DNA of 64,000 bases, taken from the NCBI RefSeq assembly GCF_900116445.1, contig NZ_FPBH01000036.1, positions 1-64,000 of the forward strand, in the 5' to 3' direction. Position numbers and translations under genes: made by a program. The notes below the pieces were generated by a model. It had not been told where the DNA came from and did no database searches. It saw only the letters and a program-made list of their open reading frames with translations. Position 1 is the stretch's first letter; every line of letters begins with the position of its first letter. Below, in pieces: positions 52,091-60,687 of the stretch. This stretch comes from Paraburkholderia aspalathi (GTDB lineage: Bacteria; Pseudomonadota; Gammaproteobacteria; Burkholderiales; Burkholderiaceae).

Positions 52091-53149
52091 CTAATCCGGC
52101 CGCCTGCCTTCGAACGCAGCTTCCAGCAGCGCGCGTAGCGGCGTTCGTTCAACTGGCCGCGGATTCCAGTACGGGTTCTTCAACGCGAGATCGAGCGCGA
52201 GGTCGAGATCGCTTGCGCTTACACCAATGTCTTTCAACGCGGTAGGCGCACCGTTGTCGCGTGCGAGGTCGAATACACCTTGCGCGGCGTCGTCGGCATG
52301 CAGCGCGTGTGCGATACGCTTCATCGCCCCCGGTGCGGCCTCACGGTTATAGGCGAGCACGTGCGGCAACACGATCGTGTGCGTTTCCGCGTGCGGCAGA
52401 TTGAACGTGCCGCCGAGCGTATGGCACAGCTTGTGATGCAGCGCCATGCCAACGCTGCCGAGCACGGCGCCGCACAGCCATGCACCATAGAGGCAGTCGC
52501 CGCGTGCGCCGAGATCGACCGGTTTCAGCGTCACCCGAGGCAGACCTTGGCCGAGCGCACGGATACCCTCTTCCGCCATCAGCGCAATGATCGGGTTCGT
52601 GTCCTGCGCGTAGAGCCCTTCGGCCGCGTGGGCGATTGCATTGATGCCGCTCGTCAGCGATAACGCGGTCGGCAGCGACGTGGTCAACGAAGGGTCGTAG
52701 ATCACAGTTCTCGGCAATACCCGCAGATCGCGGCCGGTTTTCTTGATGCCGTCCTCGGTGAGGCCGTAGATCGGCGTCATTTCGGAGCCTGCATACGTGG
52801 TCGGAATCGCGATGATCGGCAGCGAGGTTTCGAGCGCGATCGCCTTGCCGAGACCTGTCGTCGAACCGCCGCCTATCGCGATCGCGCAATCGGCGCCGAC
52901 CTGCGTGGCGAAGTCGCGGGCCGCGCGAGCGGTTTCGATCGGCACGTGCATCACGGCTTCGGCGTAGACGCCCGCCGCCCGCGAACCAAGACCTGCCGCC
53001 AGCGCTTCGGCCTGAGCACGCTGCTGTGGCGTGGACAGCACGATCGCGCGCATGGCGCCGAGCAAGCCGATCTCTCGATCGAGCTGGTCGAGACTGCCCA
53101 CACCGAAAATCACGCGTGACGGCAGGCCGTTATAGACGAACGATTCCAT
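52091..53149 (-). CDS. Maleylacetate reductase
   Basis: 352 aa iron-containing alcohol dehydrogenase fold: N-terminal VIFGVGSLDQLDREI, nucleotide-binding GGGSTTGLGKAIA, IPTTYAGSEMTPIYG, and the metal region NAIAHAAEGLYAQ and GMALHHKLCHTLGG. Reduces maleylacetate to beta-ketoadipate with NAD(P)H. It takes the product of both ring-cleavage branches in this operon. Six bases separate it from the dehydrogenase gene upstream. Confidence 0.92.
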   Translation of the reverse strand: MESFVYNGLPSRVIFGVGSLDQLDREIGLLGAMRAIVLSTPQQRAQAEALAAGLGSRAAGVYAEAVMHVPIETARAARDFATQVGADCAIAIGGGSTTGLGKAIALETSLPIIAIPTTYAGSEMTPIYGLTEDGIKKTGRDLRVLPRTVIYDPSLTTSLPTALSLTSGINAIAHAAEGLYAQDTNPIIALMAEEGIRALGQGLPRVTLKPVDLGARGDCLYGAWLCGAVLGSVGMALHHKLCHTLGGTFNLPHAETHTIVLPHVLAYNREAAPGAMKRIAHALHADDAAQGVFDLARDNGAPTALKDIGVSASDLDLALDLALKNPYWNPRPVERTPLRALLEAAFEGRRPD

Positions 53150-53155
53150 GGCGGT

Positions 53156-54619
53156 TCAGCGCGGGTAATAAGGCGGAATCTGCGCATCCACGTTGACCCA
53201 GACCGACTTGGGCTGCGTGTATTCGCGCATCGCTTCAAAACCCATCTCGCGTCCATAGCCGCTCGCGCCGACACCGCCGAACGGTGACGCGGGGCTCACG
53301 CGCTTGTAACAGTTGATCCACACCATGCCGGCGCGAATCTCGCGCGCCACAAGGTGTGCGCGTTGCAGGTCGCGTGTCCAGAGACCCGCGCCGAGACCGT
53401 ACTCGGTGCCGTTCGCGATCGTGAGTGCTTCTTCGTCCGTACGGAATGTCGTGACCGTCATGAACGGACCGAACACTTCTTCCTGCGACACGCGATGCTC
53501 CGGCTTCGCCTCGACAATGGTTGGCTCGACATAGCAACCATTCGCCAGCGCGGCATCGTCCGGCGCCTTGCCGCCCGCCAGCACGCGGCCACCCTGTTCA
53601 CGTGCGACGTCGACGAACGACAGCACGCGGTCGCGATGCTGACGCGAGGTGAGCGGGCCCATTTCGGTCAGGGGATCGAGCGGATTGCCGATCCGGATCG
53701 TGCGGCTCAACGCAGCGAACTTTTCCAGCACTTCGTCGGCGATCGATTCATGCACGATCATCCGCGAGCCGGCGATACACGCCTGCCCCTGATTATGGAA
53801 GATCGCGAACGCGGAGCCTTGCACGACCGCGTCGATATTCGCGTCGCCGAATACGATGTTCGCGCCTTTGCCGCCGAGTTCGAGTTGGACCTTCTTCAGA
53901 TTGCCGCTCGACGCCTGCACGATCTTGCGGCCGATCGCAGTCGAACCGGTGAAGGCAACCTTGCTGATCTCCGGATGCTCGGCGATGTACTGACCCGCCA
54001 CATGACCGAGACCCGGCAAGATATTGACGACACCCTCCGGAAATCCAACCTCCGCCATCAGTTCGGCGATGGCGAGACTCGAGAGCGGCGTGAGTTCAGC
54101 GGGCTTCATGATCACGCAATTGCCTGCCGCAAGCGCCGGCGCCATCTTCCAACTCGTGAACATCAGCGGAAAATTCCACGGCACCACTTGCCCCACAATG
54201 CCGACCGGCTCGCGCGTCATGTAGTTCAGAAAACCCTGCTCGACCGGAATTACCGAGCCTTCGAACTTGTCGGCCATGCCGCCGAAATAGCGGAACGTCG
54301 CTGCCGTGCGCGGTACATCGAGATTGCGTGTGTCGCGAATCGGGTGCCCAGTATCGAGCGATTCGAGGCGCGCCAGTGCATCGGCGTTTGCTTCGATTGC
54401 GTCGGCGAGTTTGAGCAGCAAACGCCCCCGCTCCATCGCGGCGAGATTGCTCCACTTCGGAAACGCCGCTTTCGCAGCCGCCACGGCGCGGTCGACATCG
54501 GCGGGTCCGGCCATCGCGACTTCGGCAATCACCGAGTTGTCGTGCGGATTAAGGGAGGCGAGCGTTTCGCCGTTTGCAGCCGGCACGAAGCGGCCACCGA
54601 TGAAGAGTTGCGTTTGCAT
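53156..54619 (-). CDS. 4-Hydroxymuconic semialdehyde dehydrogenase (aldehyde dehydrogenase)
   Basis: 487 aa. Catalytic C281 (NQGQACIAGSRM) and E247 (VQLELGGKGAN), with VPWNFP and FGPFMTVTTF. General ALDH by sequence. The assignment to 4-hydroxymuconic semialdehyde oxidation, giving maleylacetate, comes from its place between the hydroquinone dioxygenase and maleylacetate reductase genes, the same order as in 4-nitrophenol and 4-hydroxyacetophenone pathways. ATG 54619 is used; a TTG 15 bases upstream has no ribosome site. Confidence 0.85.
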   Translation of the reverse strand: MQTQLFIGGRFVPAANGETLASLNPHDNSVIAEVAMAGPADVDRAVAAAKAAFPKWSNLAAMERGRLLLKLADAIEANADALARLESLDTGHPIRDTRNLDVPRTAATFRYFGGMADKFEGSVIPVEQGFLNYMTREPVGIVGQVVPWNFPLMFTSWKMAPALAAGNCVIMKPAELTPLSSLAIAELMAEVGFPEGVVNILPGLGHVAGQYIAEHPEISKVAFTGSTAIGRKIVQASSGNLKKVQLELGGKGANIVFGDANIDAVVQGSAFAIFHNQGQACIAGSRMIVHESIADEVLEKFAALSRTIRIGNPLDPLTEMGPLTSRQHRDRVLSFVDVAREQGGRVLAGGKAPDDAALANGCYVEPTIVEAKPEHRVSQEEVFGPFMTVTTFRTDEEALTIANGTEYGLGAGLWTRDLQRAHLVAREIRAGMVWINCYKRVSPASPFGGVGASGYGREMGFEAMREYTQPKSVWVNVDAQIPPYYPR

Positions 54620-54661
54620 GTCAATCCCGCGCAAGTAAAACTTTGGACGTGACAGTCCCCG

Positions 54662-54683
54662 CGGCGCCAGCGGTCTGGCGCCG
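54662..54683 (-). terminator. Hairpin between hydroquinone dioxygenase and dehydrogenase genes
   Basis: CGGCGCCAG / CTGGCGCCG form a perfect 9-bp stem with a 4-base loop in the 95-base gap. No T-run. Probably adjusts expression of the dioxygenase subunits relative to the downstream enzymes. Confidence 0.5.
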
Positions 54684-54714
54684 TTCGATCGACGATCGGA
54701 GGAATGTCTGAGAG

Positions 54715-55710
54715 TTAGATCTGGATCGGATACGGCGGCAATTCACCGCTTTCGTAGCGCTTCGGCAGATCGGGCGTGGCGTTCTCCCACACCAGCAGCA
54801 TCGAACGTTTCTGCGAATAGCCCTTGTGGCGGATGTCGGCCGGCATCGCGGCGATATCGCCCGCGTTCATCGTGATGCGTGCACGCGGCTCGCCGCTGTC
54901 TTTATCGGCGACGTCCCAGATGATCTGGTCGGACAGTTGCAGAAACCACTCGACGCGGTCGTTGCCATGAAACACCGGCAGCACGAATTCCTCGGTGGTC
55001 GGGCAGAACAGGCTCTGCTGGCAGACCGACGTGACCGACGGATTCCACGTCACGTCTGAGCGAGACAGGTACTTGAAGAGGCTGAACGCATGCAACGCGC
55101 TCTCAAATCCTGGCTCTGCATGAATCTCGGGTTCATCCTGAACCACATCGGCGAACTGGCGATTGACCGGCAAGTCGTCGCGCAACGGCGAATCGCCTTC
55201 GAGGCCGGGCATACGCTTCGTGGCGATCCGCGTGCGCTCGATCGCGGCGATGTTGTCGCCATGTTTCGTACCGAACGCAGAACCGGTTTCTTCGGGCGCG
55301 GCGAACGGATCGAAGCCTTCGTTGACCCAGTCCCGCAGAATCGCCTTGAAGGTGGCCATGATGAGCGGCGTGTCGAACTGCTGCATATGATCGACGCCCG
55401 CTTCCTTGAAACTGGCGTTGTACGCGCCGGCATACATGTCGACCTTGCCGTAGTGATTACGCGTGCCGATCACTTCGTCGAAGTTGACCCAGCCGTAGAA
55501 GAAGCCCCACGCAACATCGCGCATCATGGCGCGCAGAAAGTCGTCGGCATGCATCTGGTGCGAGCGGATCTGGCCTTTCGCAGGCCATTTGACGGTGGCG
55601 AAATAAGCGTCGCGGCTGAATTCGAAATCGCCGAGGCGGAACGTGCGATAACCGCTCACCGCGTCGGCCTCGCTCGCGGTGACGTTTTGCAGGGTGCTGG
55701 CTTTGTCCAT
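54715..55710 (-). CDS. Hydroquinone 1,2-dioxygenase, large (catalytic) subunit
   Basis: 331 aa cupin-fold Fe(II) dioxygenase. H248, N250, E254 (VFHGNDRVEW) and H295 (ADIRHKGYS) have exactly the spacing of the iron ligands I recall for PnpCD (H256, N258, E262, H303). Cleaves hydroquinone to 4-hydroxymuconic semialdehyde. The length matches HapD/PnpC2-type subunits (~340 aa), and the partner small subunit is immediately upstream, the usual pairing. ATG 55710 follows GGAGCCC. Confidence 0.88.
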   Translation of the reverse strand: MDKASTLQNVTASEADAVSGYRTFRLGDFEFSRDAYFATVKWPAKGQIRSHQMHADDFLRAMMRDVAWGFFYGWVNFDEVIGTRNHYGKVDMYAGAYNASFKEAGVDHMQQFDTPLIMATFKAILRDWVNEGFDPFAAPEETGSAFGTKHGDNIAAIERTRIATKRMPGLEGDSPLRDDLPVNRQFADVVQDEPEIHAEPGFESALHAFSLFKYLSRSDVTWNPSVTSVCQQSLFCPTTEEFVLPVFHGNDRVEWFLQLSDQIIWDVADKDSGEPRARITMNAGDIAAMPADIRHKGYSQKRSMLLVWENATPDLPKRYESGELPPYPIQI

Positions 55711-55747
55711 GATGGGCTCCAGAAGAGGATCGATCGGGTAGAGGAAA

Positions 55748-56239
55748 TCAGTGGATGCAGATGTCGGCCCACTTCTCGACCGAATAGCGCCCGAGGATCG
55801 TCTGCACGAGCAGCACGCCTTTCGTCCTCGCTTCGAAGCGATACGCGGCGCCCGCAGGCAGCAGGGCCTGATGACCACGACGCAGCCGCACATAACCCAT
55901 CGACTGGCCCGACGGTTGGCCTTCGAGCCGCACGCTGCCTTCGGTCTGCGCGTCGACCAGCGGGCCGTCCGACGGCTTGATGAAATAGATGTCGATCTCG
56001 CCGTCGAGCACGACCGCGAATTCATCGTGCGACGCAGCAAACCACGGCGACGAACCTTCCGCGCGCAGTGTCTCGATCACGTACTTGAGATTCTTGCCGA
56101 CGACAACTTTCTCGTAGGGCGCGGCGCGGCTCGCGACGTCGAACACGTTCGACATCGCGTAGTGCTCCGGTTTGCCCTTGATGATTTCGATGGAGCCTTT
56201 GCGGAAATTGTCCAGGCTACCGAACCAGGTCTCTTGCAT
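55748..56239 (-). CDS. Hydroquinone 1,2-dioxygenase, small subunit
   Basis: 163 aa single cupin (FAVVLDGEIDIYFIKPSDGP...LLPAGAAYRFEA), matching the ~18-kDa HapC/PnpC1-type subunit in size and position. It pairs with the large subunit in a heterotetramer; the known small subunits are non-catalytic but needed for stability. GGAGGCAG precedes ATG 56239. First gene of the long minus-strand operon, 184 bases after the LysR stop. Confidence 0.85.
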   Translation of the reverse strand: MQETWFGSLDNFRKGSIEIIKGKPEHYAMSNVFDVASRAAPYEKVVVGKNLKYVIETLRAEGSSPWFAASHDEFAVVLDGEIDIYFIKPSDGPLVDAQTEGSVRLEGQPSGQSMGYVRLRRGHQALLPAGAAYRFEARTKGVLLVQTILGRYSVEKWADICIH

Positions 56240-56371
56240 GTCTGCCTCCAGTTGATCTACGAATCCGCGAATGCGTTGCTTGGATCGAAGATTAAGTGGC
56301 GGCAGGCGCAACAGCAATGATCTGAGGGTCGGGAAACGCGAACCATGGGTGCTTCAAAATCGCGCCAGGGA

Positions 56372-56422
56372 AACTACCTGGTGGAGAACCCGCGGGGTTC
56401 TCCCGGGGGTTCGTGGGTAGTT
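56372..56422. terminator. Nested hairpin between LysR gene and hydroquinone operon
   Basis: Inner stem GGAGAACCC / GGGTTCTCC (56383-56403) with a 3-base loop; outer arms AACTACC (56372-56378) and GGTAGTT (56416-56422). It begins 1 base after the LysR stop, so it most likely ends that transcript and isolates the operon, whose promoter would lie at 56240-56370. Confidence 0.6.
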
Positions 56423-56423
56423 C

Positions 56424-57389
56424 TCAGTCTTCGGCCAGCTCCTCGCCGACGCTTTTGGTCTCGTCGTCCGGTGGTGAAATGCCGAGCGCCTTGTCCCACT
56501 GCGGTTCGCGCAGATAGCGGGCGCGCAGGAAGTCGACGAAAGCCTTGACCTTGGTGGTCGAGCGGTGCGAGGCAGGATAGACCGCCGACAGCCACAGCGG
56601 CGGCGCCGCGTACTCCGGCAGCACGCGTTCAAGGCGCCGTTCGAGCAGATCGGCTGCGGCGACCATCGTCGGCAAATAGACGACGCCCGCACCGGCCCGC
56701 GCGAACTCGAGCAGCAGGTGCACGCTATTGGTTTTAAGTACCGGATTCAGCGCGATTTCGAAGCACTCGTTGCCGCGCATCAGCGGCCACTTGTCGCCCC
56801 ATGGGTAGTACGAATAACGGGCGAAATCGTGCCGCAACAGGTCGAGCGGCGTCTCGATCACCGGCTCTTCCTTCAGATAACCGGGCGCCGCGCACAGCAC
56901 GCCACGCACGGGAAAGAGGCGCCGCTCCACCAGCAGATTGGAGGCCGGCGGATAGATCTGCAAGGCCAGATCGAAGCCTTCCTGCACCGGATCGATCACG
57001 CGGTCGTTGACCGTCACGACGAACTCGACGCGTGGGTAAGCGGCGCGGAATTCGATCAGCGTTTGCGAAAAATGCCCAAGCGCGAAGCCCGGTAGAACGT
57101 GGATATTGAGCGTGCCGGCGAGCGCCTGAGGATCGCCGCGTGAGCGGCCGGACAGGTCGTGGACCTTGTTGACCAGTTCGGCGCATTCACGGTAGTACGT
57201 TTCGCCGAGTTCCGACAGGCGCACTGCCCGCGTTGAACGATGAAAAAGCGGCACGCCGAAATGGTCTTCGAGTTGCTTGACGCGCGAGGTCACCACCGAT
57301 TTGGCCACGCCCAGCTGGCGCGCGGCACCGGCAAAGCTCTGCGCTTCCGCCGCCCGCACGAACGCTTCCATCGACATGAACAGGTCCAT
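56424..57389 (-). CDS. LysR-family regulator of the hydroquinone operon
   Basis: 321 aa. Helix-turn-helix about 5-60 (MSMEAFVRAAEAQSFAGAARQLGVAKSVVTSRVKQLEDHFG), LysR effector domain after ~95. Its closest look is the CrgA-like branch that includes PnpR-type regulators of nitrophenol/hydroquinone pathways (inference). GGAGG precedes ATG 57389. Located directly upstream of, and on the same strand as, the operon rather than divergent, which is less common for LysR. Confidence 0.87.
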   Translation of the reverse strand: MDLFMSMEAFVRAAEAQSFAGAARQLGVAKSVVTSRVKQLEDHFGVPLFHRSTRAVRLSELGETYYRECAELVNKVHDLSGRSRGDPQALAGTLNIHVLPGFALGHFSQTLIEFRAAYPRVEFVVTVNDRVIDPVQEGFDLALQIYPPASNLLVERRLFPVRGVLCAAPGYLKEEPVIETPLDLLRHDFARYSYYPWGDKWPLMRGNECFEIALNPVLKTNSVHLLLEFARAGAGVVYLPTMVAAADLLERRLERVLPEYAAPPLWLSAVYPASHRSTTKVKAFVDFLRARYLREPQWDKALGISPPDDETKSVGEELAED

Positions 57390-57483
57390 CTTGTCTCCTC
57401 CGGTCTCTGTGGCCCGTAGTCTGCCTTGCTTACGGCAAGTGTAGTCTGCTTCGGGAATCTGGACGAGGCGACGACAACTGGAA

Positions 57484-58440
57484 CTACCGGAGCGTGAAGA
57501 CAGTGCGGACCTGGCTATCGCTGCTGCCCCAATGCAGGTTCAGATCGGAAAGCGGCACGGCCTCCGTTGCAATCTGAAGTCCGGCGGGTACCGTTGCATT
57601 GAGCACTTCTTTTACCGCATGCAGGAGACGAGGCAAAGTCACGCTGCCGATTCCGCTGCCCAGCAGCGTGATCGCGGTCGCGCGCAGCACGGCTGCCGGC
57701 AACACGATATCGGCACCGCTAATCGCACCGATCTGGACAAAGCGAACCGGATAAGCGTCAGCCGATGCTTTTGCCGCAGCGATCAACAATGACCGTGCGC
57801 TGGGTCCCCACAGGTAATCCAATACGACGTCCACCCCTTGGCGAAAATGTGATTCGAAGGCGCGGCTCAGGCTGTTTTCGTCCTGCTCTAGCGAGATCGT
57901 GAAATCGGCACCGGCACGTTTGAGCGATTCGAGGCTGGCCGGATTACGACCGGTCGCGATGATTCTTCCGGCGCCGAGATGCTTCGCGATCTGCACAGCA
58001 AGTCGTCCGGAGGCGCCCGTTGCACCGTTGACCAGCACCGTCTCGCCTCGCACAAACCTGGCCCGCTCGGTCAGTGCCGCCCAAGACGACATGCCCGGAA
58101 TCGCGATAGCGGCCGCTGTGACATCGTCGATCGCATCGGGGAGCGGAATGCAGTTTGCCTCGGGCACGAGGCTGCGTTCCGCCAGCGCGCCAAACGGCGC
58201 TTGCGGGGCGAAGAAATAGACACGTTGGCCGTCTTCGAGACGCCCCGTACCATCGACGCCCGCGACGAACGGGAACGCGCCCGACGCCGAGTAATGCGAG
58301 CCCGCTGCCTTGCTGCGGGTAATCCGGCTCAACGCCGAAGCGGCGACGTCGATCAGATGATGACCAGCCAGCGCAGTGGGACGATCGAAGTCTTCGTAAA
58401 CGGGAGGCTGCCCCGCACCTTTAACTACTGCAGCTTTCAT
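57484..58440 (-). CDS. Zinc-free MDR oxidoreductase (quinone-oxidoreductase-like)
   Basis: 318 aa. Medium-chain dehydrogenase fold with VLVNGATGASGRLAVQIAKHLGAGRIIATGR as the nucleotide-binding region and no structural or catalytic zinc cysteines. NADPH:quinone reductases and related enoyl reductases share this. ATG 58440 follows GAGGAA. Forms a pair with the 83-aa gene upstream (38-base gap), under a divergent AraC regulator. A link to quinone by-products of the neighbouring hydroquinone pathway is possible but unproven. Confidence 0.82.
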   Translation of the reverse strand: MKAAVVKGAGQPPVYEDFDRPTALAGHHLIDVAASALSRITRSKAAGSHYSASGAFPFVAGVDGTGRLEDGQRVYFFAPQAPFGALAERSLVPEANCIPLPDAIDDVTAAAIAIPGMSSWAALTERARFVRGETVLVNGATGASGRLAVQIAKHLGAGRIIATGRNPASLESLKRAGADFTISLEQDENSLSRAFESHFRQGVDVVLDYLWGPSARSLLIAAAKASADAYPVRFVQIGAISGADIVLPAAVLRATAITLLGSGIGSVTLPRLLHAVKEVLNATVPAGLQIATEAVPLSDLNLHWGSSDSQVRTVFTLR

Positions 58441-58478
58441 GAGAATTCCTCGAAGGTAAGAGTGAACCTGCGTCCCGA

Positions 58479-58730
58479 TCAATGTGCGTCGAGCCAATTG
58501 CGCAGCGAAACATCACGGATCTCGAGCACATCGAAGAGTCCTATTGCGCGCAGTGCAGGCAGCCCTTCGACAATGTCGGCCTCGGCATGGGCACGCGCCT
58601 CTTCACTGGCGCCTTCATCGCTCCAGATACGCGCACTGGCGAGAAAAGCCGCGACGGTGCCCTTGCGGACCGTCGTGCCGTTGAAGTCGACCTGGTCGAC
58701 GTGATCGGGAAGAATCTGTTCTGCTCGCAT
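58479..58730 (-). CDS. Conserved small protein of unknown function (83 aa)
   Basis: Acidic, soluble, helical: an N-terminal strand-like segment VDFNGTTVRKGTVAAFLASARIW, then an acidic helix and the tail LFDVLEIRDVSLRNWLDAH. No cysteines, no membrane segment. GGAG lies 9 bases before ATG 58730. It is first in a two-gene unit with the MDR enzyme and divergent from an AraC regulator, which supports it being a real gene. I do not recognise the family. Confidence 0.65.
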   Translation of the reverse strand: MRAEQILPDHVDQVDFNGTTVRKGTVAAFLASARIWSDEGASEEARAHAEADIVEGLPALRAIGLFDVLEIRDVSLRNWLDAH

Positions 58731-58827
58731 CGCACTGCACTCCGGTCGTTAAAAGAACAAAACCAGTGTAGTCGTGCAAAAGCGGCCCGTCTCCGGTATA
58801 AAGGCCATTCCATACGGTGTTTCGGCC

Positions 58828-59628
58828 ATGTCCACTTACCTCATTCGCCCCGATCTCGTGACCTCGCAGGAAGGTCCCTATCTCGCCGCGGCCGAGCTGA
58901 CGCAAAACGAAGCGCGCGCGACGGCGCCACATAGTCATGCGCGCGGACAGCTCATGGGCGCGCTGAGCGGCCTCGTCTCGGTCGGACTCGACAAGCAGCA
59001 ATGGGTTGTTCCTGCGATACACGCGATCTGGATTCCGCCGCATTGCGCCCACTCCGTGCGGTCGTATGGCCCGTTCTCAGGGTGGAGCGTGTTCATCGCA
59101 GAACAGAGGTGCACGCCCTTACCTCGCGAACCTCGCGCGATCAGAACAGCCCCCTTGTTGCGCGAGGCCGTGCGGCGCGCCGCGACCTGGCCGGGTATCG
59201 AACTCGACGAAGCGCAGACGCGCATTGCGGACGTCATCATCGATGAACTGGCCGCAGCGAAAGAGGAATCACTAGGTCTGCCGAGCCCGGAAGATCCAAG
59301 GCTCGTCCGGATCACCGACGCATTGGCGAGCGATCTTTCAGATAATCGCCGCCTCGAAGAATGGGCCGCGTGGGCTGGCGTCGCACCGCGTACGCTGAGC
59401 CGGCGTTTCGTGGCGGAGACGGGCCTGACGTTCGCGCAATGGCGTCAACAAGCCCGTCTGCTTCGCGCGCTCGAGCTCGTCGCGGACGGCCTGCCTGTCA
59501 CGACGATTGCGCTTGAACTCGGCTACGACAACGTCAGCGCGTTTATCGACATGTTCCGGCGAGTGATGGGGACGACGCCGGGGCGATACGCAACGGCTGC
59601 GAATCCGGACGATAGAGCCACGATCTGA
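58828..59628 (+). CDS. AraC-family transcriptional regulator
   Basis: 266 aa. N-terminal cupin-like sensor (ATAPHSHARGQLMGALSGLV; IPPHCAHSV), C-terminal two-HTH domain (RRLEEWAAWAGVAPRTLSRRFVAETGLTFAQWRQQ...IALELGYDNVSAFIDMFRRVMGTTPGRY). ATG 58828 gives the usual family start. Divergent from the 83-aa/MDR pair across 97 bases, its likely target. Confidence 0.88.
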   Translation: MSTYLIRPDLVTSQEGPYLAAAELTQNEARATAPHSHARGQLMGALSGLVSVGLDKQQWVVPAIHAIWIPPHCAHSVRSYGPFSGWSVFIAEQRCTPLPREPRAIRTAPLLREAVRRAATWPGIELDEAQTRIADVIIDELAAAKEESLGLPSPEDPRLVRITDALASDLSDNRRLEEWAAWAGVAPRTLSRRFVAETGLTFAQWRQQARLLRALELVADGLPVTTIALELGYDNVSAFIDMFRRVMGTTPGRYATAANPDDRATI

Positions 59629-59685
59629 TTCATGAGGGGCGTCCGCACCGCATCGCCCTCAACGAACTTTCTTCGCAGACGCCGT

Positions 59686-60687
59686 TCAGCTTTTCGACGC
59701 AGCATTAAACACCGGCGCGAGCCCCGTGTTGTCCAGCAAGCTGCTGAATTCACCGAGCCGTTTGTGCAGATACGCCGGCACATCGACATCCGCGTAATCG
59801 TAGAAGCCACGCGCATCGCGCAGACCATCGCGGCCTTCCCGCATGTTGTCGCTGACGATCGCGGCGGGCAGGAAGCGTGGATCGATCGCCCGCGCCAGAT
59901 AGTGCGACGCATAGTAGAGAATGTCGCAGCCGCCCCAGTCGATAAACTCGAGCAGACCCAGCACGGAAAACCTCAGACCGAAACCGGTACGGATCGCCGT
60001 ATCGATGTCTTCCGCGCTGGCAACGCCCTCCTCGACCATGCGCGCGGCCTCGTTCATCGCCAGCGCCTGGATGCGCGGCACGATGTATCCCGCCGACGGC
60101 GCGCACACCACCGGCACTTTGCCGACCCGGCGCAGCAAGGCGACCACGCGCTCAACGGTCGCTGCGGCCGTGGCATCGCTACGACTGACTTCAACAAGCG
60201 GCATCAAGTGAGCCGGGTTGAGCCAGTGCGCGTTGAGAAGCCGCCCGGGATGCACGACCACCTGCTGAAGCTCGGTCACAAGAAACGTCGACGTGGTCGA
60301 TGCAAACAACACGTCCGCCCCGGCGTGTTCGCATAGCCATGCGAACGCGACCTGCTTGGCCTCCATCACTTCCGGGACGGCCTCGAAGACGATCTCGCCT
60401 TCGGCAAGCTCTTCCCGCGCGTGCTCACGATCCACGATGACGATGCGCGCCATCGTCTCCGCAGCCTGCGCCTCGCTGATGCGGCCCAACACCACCAGCG
60501 TCTGCAACTGCCGCACGATCTCGCCACGCGCGGCAGCCGCGAAGGCGCTGCGAGCCGCCGGGTCGCGCTCCTTGAAGTCGATCAGCGTGACGCGCAAGCC
60601 GGCATAAGCGAAGGCAAGCGCGATGCCTTGCCCCATCCGCCCCGCACCGAGGATATGAACGTGCTGGATGTCGACGGCCGCGCTCAT
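59686..60687 (-). CDS. 3-Hydroxyacyl-CoA dehydrogenase family protein
   Basis: 333 aa. NAD-binding HILGAGRMGQGIALAFAYAG and the catalytic LLNAHWLNPAHLMPLVEV; C-terminal helical dimer domain with GYIVPRIQALAMNEAARMVEEG. Single-domain HCDH type, like 3-hydroxybutyryl-CoA or L-carnitine/gulonate dehydrogenases. Its start overlaps the stop of the opine-dehydrogenase gene (ATGA), so the pair is co-translated. The true substrate may not be a CoA ester. Confidence 0.82.
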   Translation of the reverse strand: MSAAVDIQHVHILGAGRMGQGIALAFAYAGLRVTLIDFKERDPAARSAFAAAARGEIVRQLQTLVVLGRISEAQAAETMARIVIVDREHAREELAEGEIVFEAVPEVMEAKQVAFAWLCEHAGADVLFASTTSTFLVTELQQVVVHPGRLLNAHWLNPAHLMPLVEVSRSDATAAATVERVVALLRRVGKVPVVCAPSAGYIVPRIQALAMNEAARMVEEGVASAEDIDTAIRTGFGLRFSVLGLLEFIDWGGCDILYYASHYLARAIDPRFLPAAIVSDNMREGRDGLRDARGFYDYADVDVPAYLHKRLGEFSSLLDNTGLAPVFNAASKS

